Assembly (NCBI GenBank): GCA_023484675.1
Contig: JAMDAP010000179.1
Span: 1 to 10,622 of the forward strand
DNA length: 10,622 nucleotides
Direction of reading: 5' to 3'
Source: Bacillota bacterium
GTDB taxonomy: Bacteria > Bacillota_E > Symbiobacteriia > JAMDAP01
Of this stretch, positions 1-5,879 are shown piece by piece. Under the pieces are notes generated by a model that was not told the DNA's origin, did no database searches, and was given only the letters and a program-made list of their open reading frames with translations. Every line of letters starts with the position of its first letter. Position 1 is the first letter of the stretch. The translations under genes were made by a program, and so were the position numbers.

Positions 1-2
1 TG

Positions 3-794
3 GCGTTGCGGGGCGACAGGGCTTCCCTGAGCCTGCACGTCCACAACCTGCGCCCTCTGCAGGAAAACGACCGCTACGTCTACCAGGCCTGGCTGGTGCC
101 GGCGGAGGGCGGGTCGGGCGGGGAAGGCCAACCAGGACAGCAAGGTCAGCCGGTGCCCCTCCCTCCCTTCAATACTTCGACCGACGGTTCCGGTTTCTGT
201 ACCGTACTGCCGGCCATGGGCACCATTGCCCTGGGGGCGGGCGCGCGGGTCGTAGTCACGGCCGAGCCCCGGGTGCCGGATCCTGACCGGGGCGCGACCA
301 CGGTCCTGAGTGGCTCCTGGGCCACCCTGCAGCCGGTCCCTGCCGCCCCTGGAGGGGTCCAACCGGGCGGCCCCGGACGCGAGGCACAGCAGGCTCAGGA
401 GATCCTGGCCCCCATCCATCCCCTGGCGCACGGCGGCGGTGGCACCGCCATCTTCGACTTCACCCACGACGGCCTGGTGGTTACCCTGCACGACGTGCCG
501 GGACCCGAGGTCTACGGCGGCGACCCGGTCACCAGCCGCCCCTTCAACGTGTATGCCGGCTGGCTGGTGAAACGAGAGTCCGGCGACGTGGCCCCGCTGG
601 GGTTCTTCCGCAAGGTCTGGCCGGGCACCTACCGCCTGCAAGCCCGCCGCGCCGCCCCCCTGGCGGCCTTCGACACCCTGCTGGTGTCAGCGGAGGACCG
701 GGCTGGGGCCTTCGACCCCCTGAACCGCCGGGCTTTCTCCACCGCCTACAGCCCGTCGGCCCTGCCGGCGGCGGGCGCGGGGCAACGGGTGTAA
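3..794 (+). CDS. Partial protein with two tandem RskA-like (anti-sigma-K C-terminal-like) domains
   Basis: The frame is open to the left edge, so the true start probably lies outside; a TTG at position 6 is the first possible start and gives 262 residues. The protein contains two copies of one fold-like pattern. Copy 1 has YQAWLV at residues 26-31 and VVVTAEPR at 82-89. Copy 2 has YAGWLV at 183-188 and LLVSAEDR at 215-222. A tyrosine-x-x-tryptophan strand, a 'PL..F' strand and a final 'V(T/S)AE.R' strand are typical of the extracytoplasmic domain of RskA-type anti-sigma factors, which bind and inhibit ECF sigma factors through a separate cytoplasmic part. No signal peptide or membrane segment is visible, because the N-terminus is missing. 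A Gly/Pro/Gln-rich linker (about 108-145) joins the copies. The gene converges on the minus-strand ABC operon. An anti-sigma role is unproven: it could be a secreted structural or carbohydrate-binding beta-sandwich protein. Confidence 0.6.
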   Translation, partial: ALRGDRASLSLHVHNLRPLQENDRYVYQAWLVPAEGGSGGEGQPGQQGQPVPLPPFNTSTDGSGFCTVLPAMGTIALGAGARVVVTAEPRVPDPDRGATTVLSGSWATLQPVPAAPGGVQPGGPGREAQQAQEILAPIHPLAHGGGGTAIFDFTHDGLVVTLHDVPGPEVYGGDPVTSRPFNVYAGWLVKRESGDVAPLGFFRKVWPGTYRLQARRAAPLAAFDTLLVSAEDRAGAFDPLNRRAFSTAYSPSALPAAGAGQRV

Positions 795-820
795 GCGCCA
801 ACCCACACGCCCACATGCAC

Positions 821-851
821 AAAAAAGGCCTCAGCCGCTGCGGCTGGGGCC
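821..851 (-). terminator. Intrinsic terminator of the ABC transporter operon
   Basis: Arms 827-836 and 842-851 form a 10-bp stem with one G-T wobble around a 5-base loop. On the minus strand the stem is followed by six T (A821-826 on plus). It begins 9 bases after the stop of the AAA-associated-domain gene and faces the converging gene ending at 794. On the plus strand the tail is only weakly T-rich, so it is mainly a minus-strand terminator. Confidence 0.8.
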
Positions 852-859
852 CCTCGCTT

Positions 860-1342
860 CTATTCCTCTGTGTCCAGATAGATGATCTCTTCCTCCGGGT
901 CGTAGCCGATGAGTTCGGCATAGCGTCCCCAGTCGACCACAGTCTTGAAGAACTGCGCCGCATCCTTGTCCGACATCTTCTGTTCGAACAGGTCAACAAA
1001 GAAGTCCCGCTTGATGCGAAGGCGGCTGCGAGACTTCAAGGCGGCGACCACTTCTTGAAAGACCTTGATCTTTAGAAGCTGATCCCAGAGCAGATCCTTG
1101 CGCTGGTTGATATCGGAGCGCAGCAGGGTCTTGCCGACGTCCGTCAGCATCAGGTCTCCATCGACCACCTGAAGGAACCCCAGCAGCTTGCCAGCCTCAA
1201 TGACGGGCAGGATATCATCCAGCTCCATCTGCAGTTCCTTGGCCAGCCGGAAGACATCATCTCTGCCGCCGGAGTCATCCAGGATCTCCATGAGCCCGAT
1301 GACGGTGCCTATGCCAGCTCTAGGCAGGGGCACTATGTCCAT
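860..1342 (-). CDS. AAA-associated domain protein (PF09821/COG4754 type), ABC transporter partner
   Basis: A 160-residue acidic soluble protein resembling the C-terminal domain that is often fused to NitT/TauT-type ABC ATPases. Residues about 10-75 look like a winged helix: GLMEILDD at 16-23, a helical stretch, then DGDLMLTDVGK at 61-71. A helical part follows, ending in WGRYAELIGYD at 138-148. Here it is a separate gene: the ATPase stops 53 bp upstream, in another frame. This gene has its own Shine-Dalgarno sequence (AAGGAGGG at 1354-1361) about 11 bases before the ATG at 1342, so the split is genuine rather than a frameshift. Its role is unknown; by analogy with the fused form it probably acts as a cytoplasmic regulatory domain on the ATPase dimer. 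Last gene of the riboswitch-controlled operon. Confidence 0.8.
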   Translation of the reverse strand: MDIVPLPRAGIGTVIGLMEILDDSGGRDDVFRLAKELQMELDDILPVIEAGKLLGFLQVVDGDLMLTDVGKTLLRSDINQRKDLLWDQLLKIKVFQEVVAALKSRSRLRIKRDFFVDLFEQKMSDKDAAQFFKTVVDWGRYAELIGYDPEEEIIYLDTEE

Positions 1343-1395
1343 CTACCCAGGTTCCCTCCTTCGGGTGCCGTGGCGGTTTTCATTATACACCATGA

Positions 1396-2145
1396 TTAGA
1401 GGACGAACGAGTAAATCCTGTCCGTGAACCGGCCAAAGGCCTCGTCCTTCATGTTTCGCGGCCTAGCCAATTCCACCCGCACGTCCGCCTTGATGCGCCC
1501 GGGGCGGGCCGACATCACCAGGATTCGGTCGGCCATCAGGACGGCTTCTTCGATGCCGTGGGTGACCATGATCACCGAATCCACCGGCAGGGTCTCATCC
1601 TGCCAGAGGGTGAGCACCTCTTCCCGCAGGTTTTGGGCAGTCAGGGCGTCCAGGGCGGAGAAGGGTTCGTCCATGAGGAGAAGCTGCGGCTCCACAGTGA
1701 GCGCCCGGGCGATGCCGACGCGTTGCTTCATGCCGCCGGAGAGCTCACGAGGATAAGCTTCTTCGAATCCGTCCAGGCCAACCTTGTCGATGAACTTGCT
1801 GGCCCGCTGCTGCCGCTCCTGCTTAGAGACTCCCCGGGCCTCCAGGCCCAGCTCCACGTTCTCGTTCACCGTAAGCCAGGGCAGGAGAGCGAAGGACTGA
1901 AAGACCATGGCGATCCGGTCCATGGCCTGAGATACCGGTTGCCCCTGGTACAGAACCTTGCCCTGGCTAGCCGTATCCAGGCCGGCGATGATGCGCAGCA
2001 GCGTGCTCTTTCCGGAACCGGAGGGCCCAACCAGGCAGACAAACTCGCCGGCGTTGATGCTAAAGGAGATGTCCTCCACGACGGTGATAGAACGGCTGTT
2101 GTCAGTGTACGTCTTGTAGACGTTCTGAATGTCGAGCAAGGCCAT
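1396..2145 (-). CDS. ABC transporter ATP-binding protein, NitT/TauT (nitrate/sulfonate) type
   Basis: A complete 249-residue cytoplasmic ATPase that powers the importer encoded upstream. All core motifs are present: Walker A GPSGSGKST at 40-48, Q-loop Q83, signature LSGGMKQRV at 135-143, Walker B LLLMDEP at 155-161, D-loop SALD at 163-166 and the switch histidine in THGIEEA (H196). The closest pattern is the SsuB/TauB/NrtD branch of COG1116. The C-terminus stops at the family's DRIY motif, where fused homologues continue into the AAA-associated domain, which here is a separate downstream gene. A strong ribosome site (AAAGGAGGG, 2154-2162) lies 8 bases before the ATG. The gap to the permease is 90 bp and holds a GC-rich hairpin. 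Substrate cannot be read from the ATPase. Confidence 0.95.
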   Translation of the reverse strand: MALLDIQNVYKTYTDNSRSITVVEDISFSINAGEFVCLVGPSGSGKSTLLRIIAGLDTASQGKVLYQGQPVSQAMDRIAMVFQSFALLPWLTVNENVELGLEARGVSKQERQQRASKFIDKVGLDGFEEAYPRELSGGMKQRVGIARALTVEPQLLLMDEPFSALDALTAQNLREEVLTLWQDETLPVDSVIMVTHGIEEAVLMADRILVMSARPGRIKADVRVELARPRNMKDEAFGRFTDRIYSFVL

Positions 2146-2198
2146 AATCCGGTCCCTCCTTTCCTCTGGGGCGCCTTGCGAGCCGGCTGTCAGCGTCC

Positions 2199-2220
2199 AG
2201 CCCGCGCTTGCGGGCGGGCT
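2199..2220 (-). other. Intercistronic GC-rich hairpin between permease and ATPase genes
   Basis: Arms 2199-2205 and 2214-2220 form a perfect 7-bp stem (AGCCCGC/GCGGGCT) in the 90-bp gap. It is not followed by T on either strand, so it is not a terminator by sequence. It could stabilise a processed mRNA end or slow polymerase and so adjust permease:ATPase ratio; that is inference. Confidence 0.3.
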
Positions 2221-2235
2221 CCACGCCCCGCGGCG

Positions 2236-3939
2236 TTAGTCGCTCATCCGAAACATCACGGAAGCGCGGTCATAGAGGCGGCGCCAGACAAAGTGATTGA
2301 GCAGGAAGATGGCCAGAACCATCCCCGCCAGGGACAGCCAGACCATCTGGAAGTTCTGAGTCTCGTACACCGCCTTGTCCAGCAGGTAGCCGATGCCGAA
2401 GGCCTTCAGCACCTCGTGCTTGTAGGTCACGTACTCGGAGACGATGAGGGCGTTCCAACCGCCGCCGATGGCGGTGATGCTGCCGGTGATCACCGACGGC
2501 ACGATGGCCGGCAGGACCACCCTCCGCCAATACAGCCAGCCCTTCAAGCCGAAGGACCGCGCCGCTTCCTTCATGTCCCGGGGGATGGAGCGCACGCCGG
2601 ACAGCGTGTTGAACAGCAGGTACCACTGCATGCCGGTGAGCACCAGCAGGATGGAAGCCACGTTCATGCCCCCCGGCCGGGTGGCCAGGAAGTAGACGAT
2701 GACCGGGAACAGAGCCGTGGCCGGCACCGCTGCCAGGGTCTCCAGCACCGGCTGGAGGAATTGCGCCAGCCGGTCGTTGTGTCCGAGCGCCACAGCGGTG
2801 GGAATGGTCCAGGCCAGGGAGATGAGGAAAGCCACGGCCAGGCGCAGCGACGAGGCCAGCAAGGCGAGCCAGATCTGGCCGGCCTCGCTGGGCAGCGGCT
2901 GCGATAACAGCATTACCAGGGCGCGGACGCCGCTGAAGGCCACATAAAGGCCAAGCCCCGCCAGGCTCAGGTTGATGAGCCCCTTCAGGAGGGTGTAGGT
3001 CCGGCGCCGGGCCTTGCTGTCCTGCCGGGCTCCAAGCCTCGCCCCCAGGTCAAAGAGCGCGCCGAAGACACGCTCCAGCAGCCGGCTGAAGACGCGCCGC
3101 AGCATCCGGAAGAAGCCGGAGTGGCGCCACATCTCATAAGCGAAGGAATCTCCGGTCTCCCCGCCGGCCGGCGAGAATTCGTATCGGAAGCGTTCCGCCC
3201 AAAGGGACAGTGGGCGCCAGATAAAGATGTTCATGGTAACGACGATTGAAACCAGCACGCCTACGGCGGCCATGGTATGGCTGAGCCGGCCTTGCTGCGC
3301 CGCGCTGCTGGCGAAGCTGCCGAGGCCGGGCAGCAGCAGCCCGCTGCCGATCACCTCGGCCGGGCTCAGGAAGTACCAGCCGGCGGCCCAGGACACGACG
3401 CTGTTGTACACAAGCTTGGGCACCGAGGCCGGCAGGTACAGGCGCAGGTAGCGGAGCCAGCCGCGAACGCCGTACGCGTCCAGGGCCTCAGCCATCTGCG
3501 GCGGCACGGTGGTGACGGCCTCGTAAACGCCAAAGGCCATGTTCCAGGCCTGGCTGGTGAAGATCAGGAAAATCGAGGCCAATTCCACTCCGACGGTCCG
3601 GCCCTGAAACAGAGTGACGAAGAAGTAGACGGCCGCCGGGAAGAAGCCCAGGATAGGCACGGACTGGAGGATGTCCAGAATGGGCAGCAGCACCTTCTCC
3701 AGGCGCTTGTTGAGACCGGCCGCCGTCCCGTACACCAGCGCGAACAGCACCGACAGCAGGTAGGCAGACGACATGCGCAGGAAGGACCGCAGGGCATAGT
3801 ACGGCAGCACGCCCAGGTTGGTGGAGACAACGCCGGTGGCGGCCTGGGAAAGCGTGTGGCCTCGGTACGCAGAATAGATGAAGGCGGTCAGGATCAACGC
3901 AAAGATGGCGCTGGTAGCCCAGGGCTGCGTGCGGCGCAT
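2236..3939 (-). CDS. Duplicated ABC transporter permease (two BPD_transp_1 domains; COG4986-like)
   Basis: An integral membrane protein of 567 residues holding two NitT/TauT-type permease domains in one chain, so one polypeptide may supply both membrane halves of the importer. Domain 1 (about 45-245) and domain 2 (about 350-560) repeat the same landmarks. LQSVPILGFFPAAVYF at 91-106 matches LAAVPATALFPVIVYF at 402-417. The ATPase-docking EAA loops are EALDAYGVRG (151-160) ending at LP 169-170, and EAARSFGLKG (458-467) ending at LP 476-477. The first membrane helix is about residues 8-24. The linker (about 250-320) is basic and cytoplasmic in character. I chose the ATG at 3939 because AAGGGAGGTGG (3944-3954) lies 4 bases upstream; an in-frame ATG at 4047 would run through the terminator and is not credible. 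Regulated by the M-box upstream. No substrate-binding protein gene is nearby. Confidence 0.9.
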   Translation of the reverse strand: MRRTQPWATSAIFALILTAFIYSAYRGHTLSQAATGVVSTNLGVLPYYALRSFLRMSSAYLLSVLFALVYGTAAGLNKRLEKVLLPILDILQSVPILGFFPAAVYFFVTLFQGRTVGVELASIFLIFTSQAWNMAFGVYEAVTTVPPQMAEALDAYGVRGWLRYLRLYLPASVPKLVYNSVVSWAAGWYFLSPAEVIGSGLLLPGLGSFASSAAQQGRLSHTMAAVGVLVSIVVTMNIFIWRPLSLWAERFRYEFSPAGGETGDSFAYEMWRHSGFFRMLRRVFSRLLERVFGALFDLGARLGARQDSKARRRTYTLLKGLINLSLAGLGLYVAFSGVRALVMLLSQPLPSEAGQIWLALLASSLRLAVAFLISLAWTIPTAVALGHNDRLAQFLQPVLETLAAVPATALFPVIVYFLATRPGGMNVASILLVLTGMQWYLLFNTLSGVRSIPRDMKEAARSFGLKGWLYWRRVVLPAIVPSVITGSITAIGGGWNALIVSEYVTYKHEVLKAFGIGYLLDKAVYETQNFQMVWLSLAGMVLAIFLLNHFVWRRLYDRASVMFRMSD

Positions 3940-3943
3940 GACG

Positions 3944-3954
3944 CCACCTCCCTT
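3944..3954 (-). promoter_or_regulatory. Ribosome binding site that fixes the permease start at 3939
   Basis: Minus-strand AAGGGAGGTGG sits directly before CGTC-ATG. It favours the start at 3939 over the in-frame upstream ATG at 4047, which lies inside the riboswitch/terminator region and has no such site. Confidence 0.8.
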
Positions 3955-3971
3955 CCCACGGGCGCGACCGT

Positions 3972-4006
3972 TCAACAACAAAAAAATCTTCCCCACGGGG
4001 AAGATT
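3972..4006 (-). terminator. Riboswitch expression platform: intrinsic terminator
   Basis: Arms 3985-3994 and 3997-4006 form a perfect 10-bp stem (AATCTTCCCC/GGGGAAGATT). On the minus strand a run of seven T follows (A3980-3986 on plus, the last two inside the stem). It lies in the leader, about 40 bases before the permease start, so it can only work as an attenuator. Minus-strand GGGGGAGA (4024 to 4017), at the 3' edge of the M-box aptamer, can pair with all eight bases of UCUUCCCC (4004 to 3997) in the terminator's first arm, with one G-U pair. This gives a competing antiterminator. Expected logic: Mg2+ holds the 3' aptamer strand in P1, the terminator forms, and expression is off. Confidence 0.92.
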
Positions 4007-4016
4007 ACTGTGAGAG

Positions 4017-4180
4017 TCTCCCCCATGTCCGGGCTTTGGCACTGCACGGCATAGAGGCAGTTTCCTCAGCTGCGTTAGACCACACCTTGAATCGGCGAAG
4101 TCTGTTCTACCCATCGGCGTCTCTCGACATTTCTGGGCAGCAGCCTGTCTCCTGTGCAGGAGCCTCACCTAACGAGGATA
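4017..4180 (-). promoter_or_regulatory. M-box (ykoK) Mg2+ riboswitch aptamer
   Basis: Reading the minus strand, three conserved blocks of the M-box family occur in the right order and spacing. GTTAGGTGAGGCTCCT (4173 to 4158) carries the 5' core. CTGCTGCCCAGAAATGTCG (4143 to 4125) is followed by AGAGACGCC and ATGGGT. The 3' core has CTATGCC (4054 to 4048), then CAGTGCCAAAGC (4044 to 4033). These match the B. subtilis ykoK/mgtE leader as I remember it. The pyrimidine-rich strand near 4173-4180 can pair with GGGGGA near 4019-4024 to close P1, the same bases needed for antitermination. M-box RNAs bind several Mg2+ ions and usually shut off Mg2+ uptake genes; here the gene below is an ABC permease. 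Exact aptamer ends are estimated. Confidence 0.95.
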
Positions 4181-4198
4181 TTCCCTTCCAACGAAGGT

Positions 4199-4228
4199 AG
4201 GATACCACTTCCAACAGAGGTCCGTCAA
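4199..4228 (-). promoter_or_regulatory. Sigma-A-like promoter of the M-box/ABC operon
   Basis: Minus-strand -35 TTGACG (4228 to 4223) and -10 TATCCT (4204 to 4199) are 18 bases apart. Transcription would start near 4192, just ahead of the M-box 5' core, as expected for a riboswitch leader of about 250 bases. The -10 matches four of six consensus bases. Confidence 0.65.
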
Positions 4229-4296
4229 TGTTGAGTTTCCGGGACATGGGCCGCCCCTTTCGGTCTGCGCCGGCCGCCAGAGGACGTTGAGGATCA

Positions 4297-4482
4297 ATGC
4301 AGGTGCTGCAGCAGATCTTTAACCTCGGCTACAAGATCATCCTTTGGGACGTGGACTCCCTCGACTGGAAAGGCCTCCCCACTGATCAGGTGATCGACAA
4401 CGACCTCAACCATGTCCACAACGGCGCCATCTTCCTCCACCATGCCGGCGGCGGTCCGGAACTGCTGGGGATCAGGCAGTAG
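4297..4482 (+). pseudogene. Internal fragment of a polysaccharide deacetylase (NodB domain)
   Basis: The 61 codons match the late middle of Firmicute polysaccharide deacetylases: VLQQIFNLGYKIILWDVDSL, then DWKGL, then HVHNGAIFLHHAGG. This part of the family holds the strand with the conserved WDVDS and a metal/active-site-adjacent histidine region. The N-terminal catalytic motif (TFDDG type) and the RPPYG motif are absent, and an in-frame TGA lies at 4288-4290, nine bases before the ATG. The 3' end is cut as well: translation stops at GIRQ, where intact members continue for several dozen residues. There is no good ribosome site. Intact relatives remove acetyl groups from peptidoglycan or other glycans outside the membrane; this piece cannot. 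It is probably a deletion relic. Confidence 0.75.
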
Positions 4483-4508
4483 GAAGACGAATCAGCGGTA
4501 CGACGCAC

Positions 4509-4545
4509 AGCGCCCCTCCGTCCTTGGCGGAGGGGCGCTTTCTTG
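4509..4545 (+). terminator. Intrinsic terminator downstream of the deacetylase relic
   Basis: Arms 4509-4520 and 4528-4539 form a perfect 12-bp GC-rich stem (AGCGCCCCTCCG/CGGAGGGGCGCT) with a 7-base loop, followed on plus by TTCTT. The minus-strand side lacks a T-run, so it is not a canonical terminator for the HAD gene ending at 4550, though the stem may still slow converging transcription. It was probably the terminator of the once-intact deacetylase gene. Confidence 0.85.
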
Positions 4546-4549
4546 ACCA

Positions 4550-5179
4550 TCACATAGTCCTAAGTAGTGCGGGGACTTCGACAAGCCGGCGAATCCGCGG
4601 AACTGCAGAGAACTCCCCCAAACCGCCCGCGAACGCGTCAAGAGGATCCAAGAGTATGGGCTTAACACCGGCCGCCAACGCCCCCGCCACGTCTGCAGCA
4701 GGGGAATCGCCCACGTGCAAGGCTTCCTCAGGCTTGCAGCCTGTTGCCGCGCAGGCGACGCGGAAGATCTCGGGGTCAGGCTTGTAGATACCGAGCATTT
4801 GGGAATCCAGGATGGCATCGAAGTAGCCCGTCAAGCCGAGGGCCTTAAAGTCATCCAACAGGGTTCCCGTGTAGTTGCTGATCACCGCAAGCCTGAGCCC
4901 TCTTCCTCGCAAGGCCTCAAGCAGGGCGGGAACACTCTCCTCCACGACCAGCGTGGGCGGTAGCGACGCGGTCAGGTCGTGAAGCCGGGCCGCCAGCGCG
5001 CCATCAGCGTCAGCGACGCCCCACTCCCGCAGACCGGCCTGGTACAGTCGAAGGTACCAGGCCCGTGACGGAAAGTCCGGATGAGACCGCCTAGCTTGAA
5101 AGAACCGCTCGTGTGCAGCCGTGGCTGCTCGCCCGAGCTCTCGGTCGTTCGGCATGGGCACTCCCGCCTGCCGGCACAT
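4550..5179 (-). CDS. HAD-superfamily hydrolase lacking the nucleophile-bearing N-terminus (probably inactive remnant)
   Basis: 209 residues from an ATG at 5179 (a TTG at 5182 is possible). HAD motifs II to IV are clear: VISN with S101, KPDPEIF with K133, and HVGDSPAAD with D158 and D163. The family pattern is a phosphoglycolate-phosphatase or haloacid-dehalogenase-like subfamily I enzyme. The required motif I (DxDGT, holding the nucleophile Asp), normally in the first 15 residues, is absent: the protein starts in the cap region (MCRQAGVPMP). Upstream the frame stays open for about 14 codons, with nothing like motif I, until a TGA at 5224. The start ATG overlaps the methyltransferase stop (TGATG), so the rest is translatable by coupling. 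I infer that the restriction-modification genes replaced the gene's 5' end. Without motif I it should not catalyse phosphoryl transfer. Confidence 0.85.
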   Translation of the reverse strand: MCRQAGVPMPNDRELGRAATAAHERFFQARRSHPDFPSRAWYLRLYQAGLREWGVADADGALAARLHDLTASLPPTLVVEESVPALLEALRGRGLRLAVISNYTGTLLDDFKALGLTGYFDAILDSQMLGIYKPDPEIFRVACAATGCKPEEALHVGDSPAADVAGALAAGVKPILLDPLDAFAGGLGEFSAVPRIRRLVEVPALLRTM

Positions 5180-5850
5180 CAAAGCTTGAAATGCACCTGA
5201 AGGGGGTGATCCGGTGCAGCTTCATCGTCAACTTCGTTGCCCCACTGGTGCCACCCAGCACGCCCGTGACGGGCAAAGAGCTCAATGTAGGGTCCAGGGC
5301 TGCACGCTTCGATGATGTCGTAGAGCTCGTCCGGTTTCCTGGAGTGCTCTCGCTTTGTAGTGGTGATGATGTTCGGCTGTGTCCGACCCGGTTTGAAAGT
5401 GCGGAGAGACCCGCGAACGCCGAACAAGACAACCTCCGTGACGTTCCGGAAGTAGAAGCCGACGCCGCGACGGTCTGGGCCTCCGTCCTTACGGATCTTG
5501 TACCAGACGATGTTGGTTTTATAAACGAAGCCCCACCGCTTCATGACCTCCAGCCCCTCCGCAATCAGGGCGTTCGGAACCCACAGGTACAGGTGAGACT
5601 GGGGAAGAGTGATCTGCGGGATCGGTAACTCCATGATCTCTTCAAGGGTCATCGTGGGATAACGGTGCAGGCGTTTGTGTTCGGGAGCCACCTTGCCCGT
5701 GCGGTTGTTGAACAGCCAAGGGGGGTCGGCCAAGATCGTGCCAAATCTTTCACCCTTCACGCGGGCCAGCAAAGACTCTCCAGCGCTGGGCCCCAATTCA
5801 GGCAGTTCCTTCCCGGATGCTTCCGGGACATCCCATTGAACACCGGCCAA
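5179..5850 (-). CDS. MT-A70 family adenine-N6 DNA methyltransferase (modification partner of a BglII/BstYI-type system)
   Basis: A 223-residue enzyme of the MT-A70 fold (PF05063). It carries catalytic motif DPPW at 42-45, a 'YPTM' segment at 64-67, LYLWVP at 87-92, a REHSRKPDELYDIIE block at 157-171 and the terminal ELFAR...GWHQWGN pattern at 180-195. DPPW marks amino methyltransferases, and bacterial MT-A70 members next to restriction enzymes methylate adenine in the target site. The TTG start at 5850 is chosen because GGAGGGG lies about 6 bases upstream. It follows the endonuclease gene by 29 bp on the same strand, so the two form a pair. The last 14 or so residues (after GNEVDDE) look unlike the family and may be run-on sequence at the junction with the truncated HAD gene. 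G+C is visibly lower than in ftsK. Confidence 0.9.
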   Translation of the reverse strand: MAGVQWDVPEASGKELPELGPSAGESLLARVKGERFGTILADPPWLFNNRTGKVAPEHKRLHRYPTMTLEEIMELPIPQITLPQSHLYLWVPNALIAEGLEVMKRWGFVYKTNIVWYKIRKDGGPDRRGVGFYFRNVTEVVLFGVRGSLRTFKPGRTQPNIITTTKREHSRKPDELYDIIEACSPGPYIELFARHGRAGWHQWGNEVDDEAAPDHPLQVHFKL

Positions 5851-5879
5851 CTCTACCCCTCCGTTCCGAACCTGACTAC

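Noticed and set aside
1558..2907. Plus-strand open frame of 449 codons across the ABC ATPase and permease
   Set aside because: Opposite strand of two clearly coding genes; composition rich in Gly, Gln, His and Asp as expected for a shadow frame.
3940..4047. 36-codon N-terminal extension of the permease from ATG 4047
   Set aside because: It would translate through the riboswitch 3' end and terminator hairpin; the ATG at 3939 has a strong ribosome site and is directly followed by the first membrane helix.
3277..4200. Plus-strand open frame of 307 codons
   Set aside because: Runs across permease, terminator and riboswitch on the opposite strand with no recognisable domain.
4237..4296. Possible 5' remains of the deacetylase
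   Set aside because: All three plus frames read through here without any deacetylase motif, and a TGA at 4288 closes the relevant frame.
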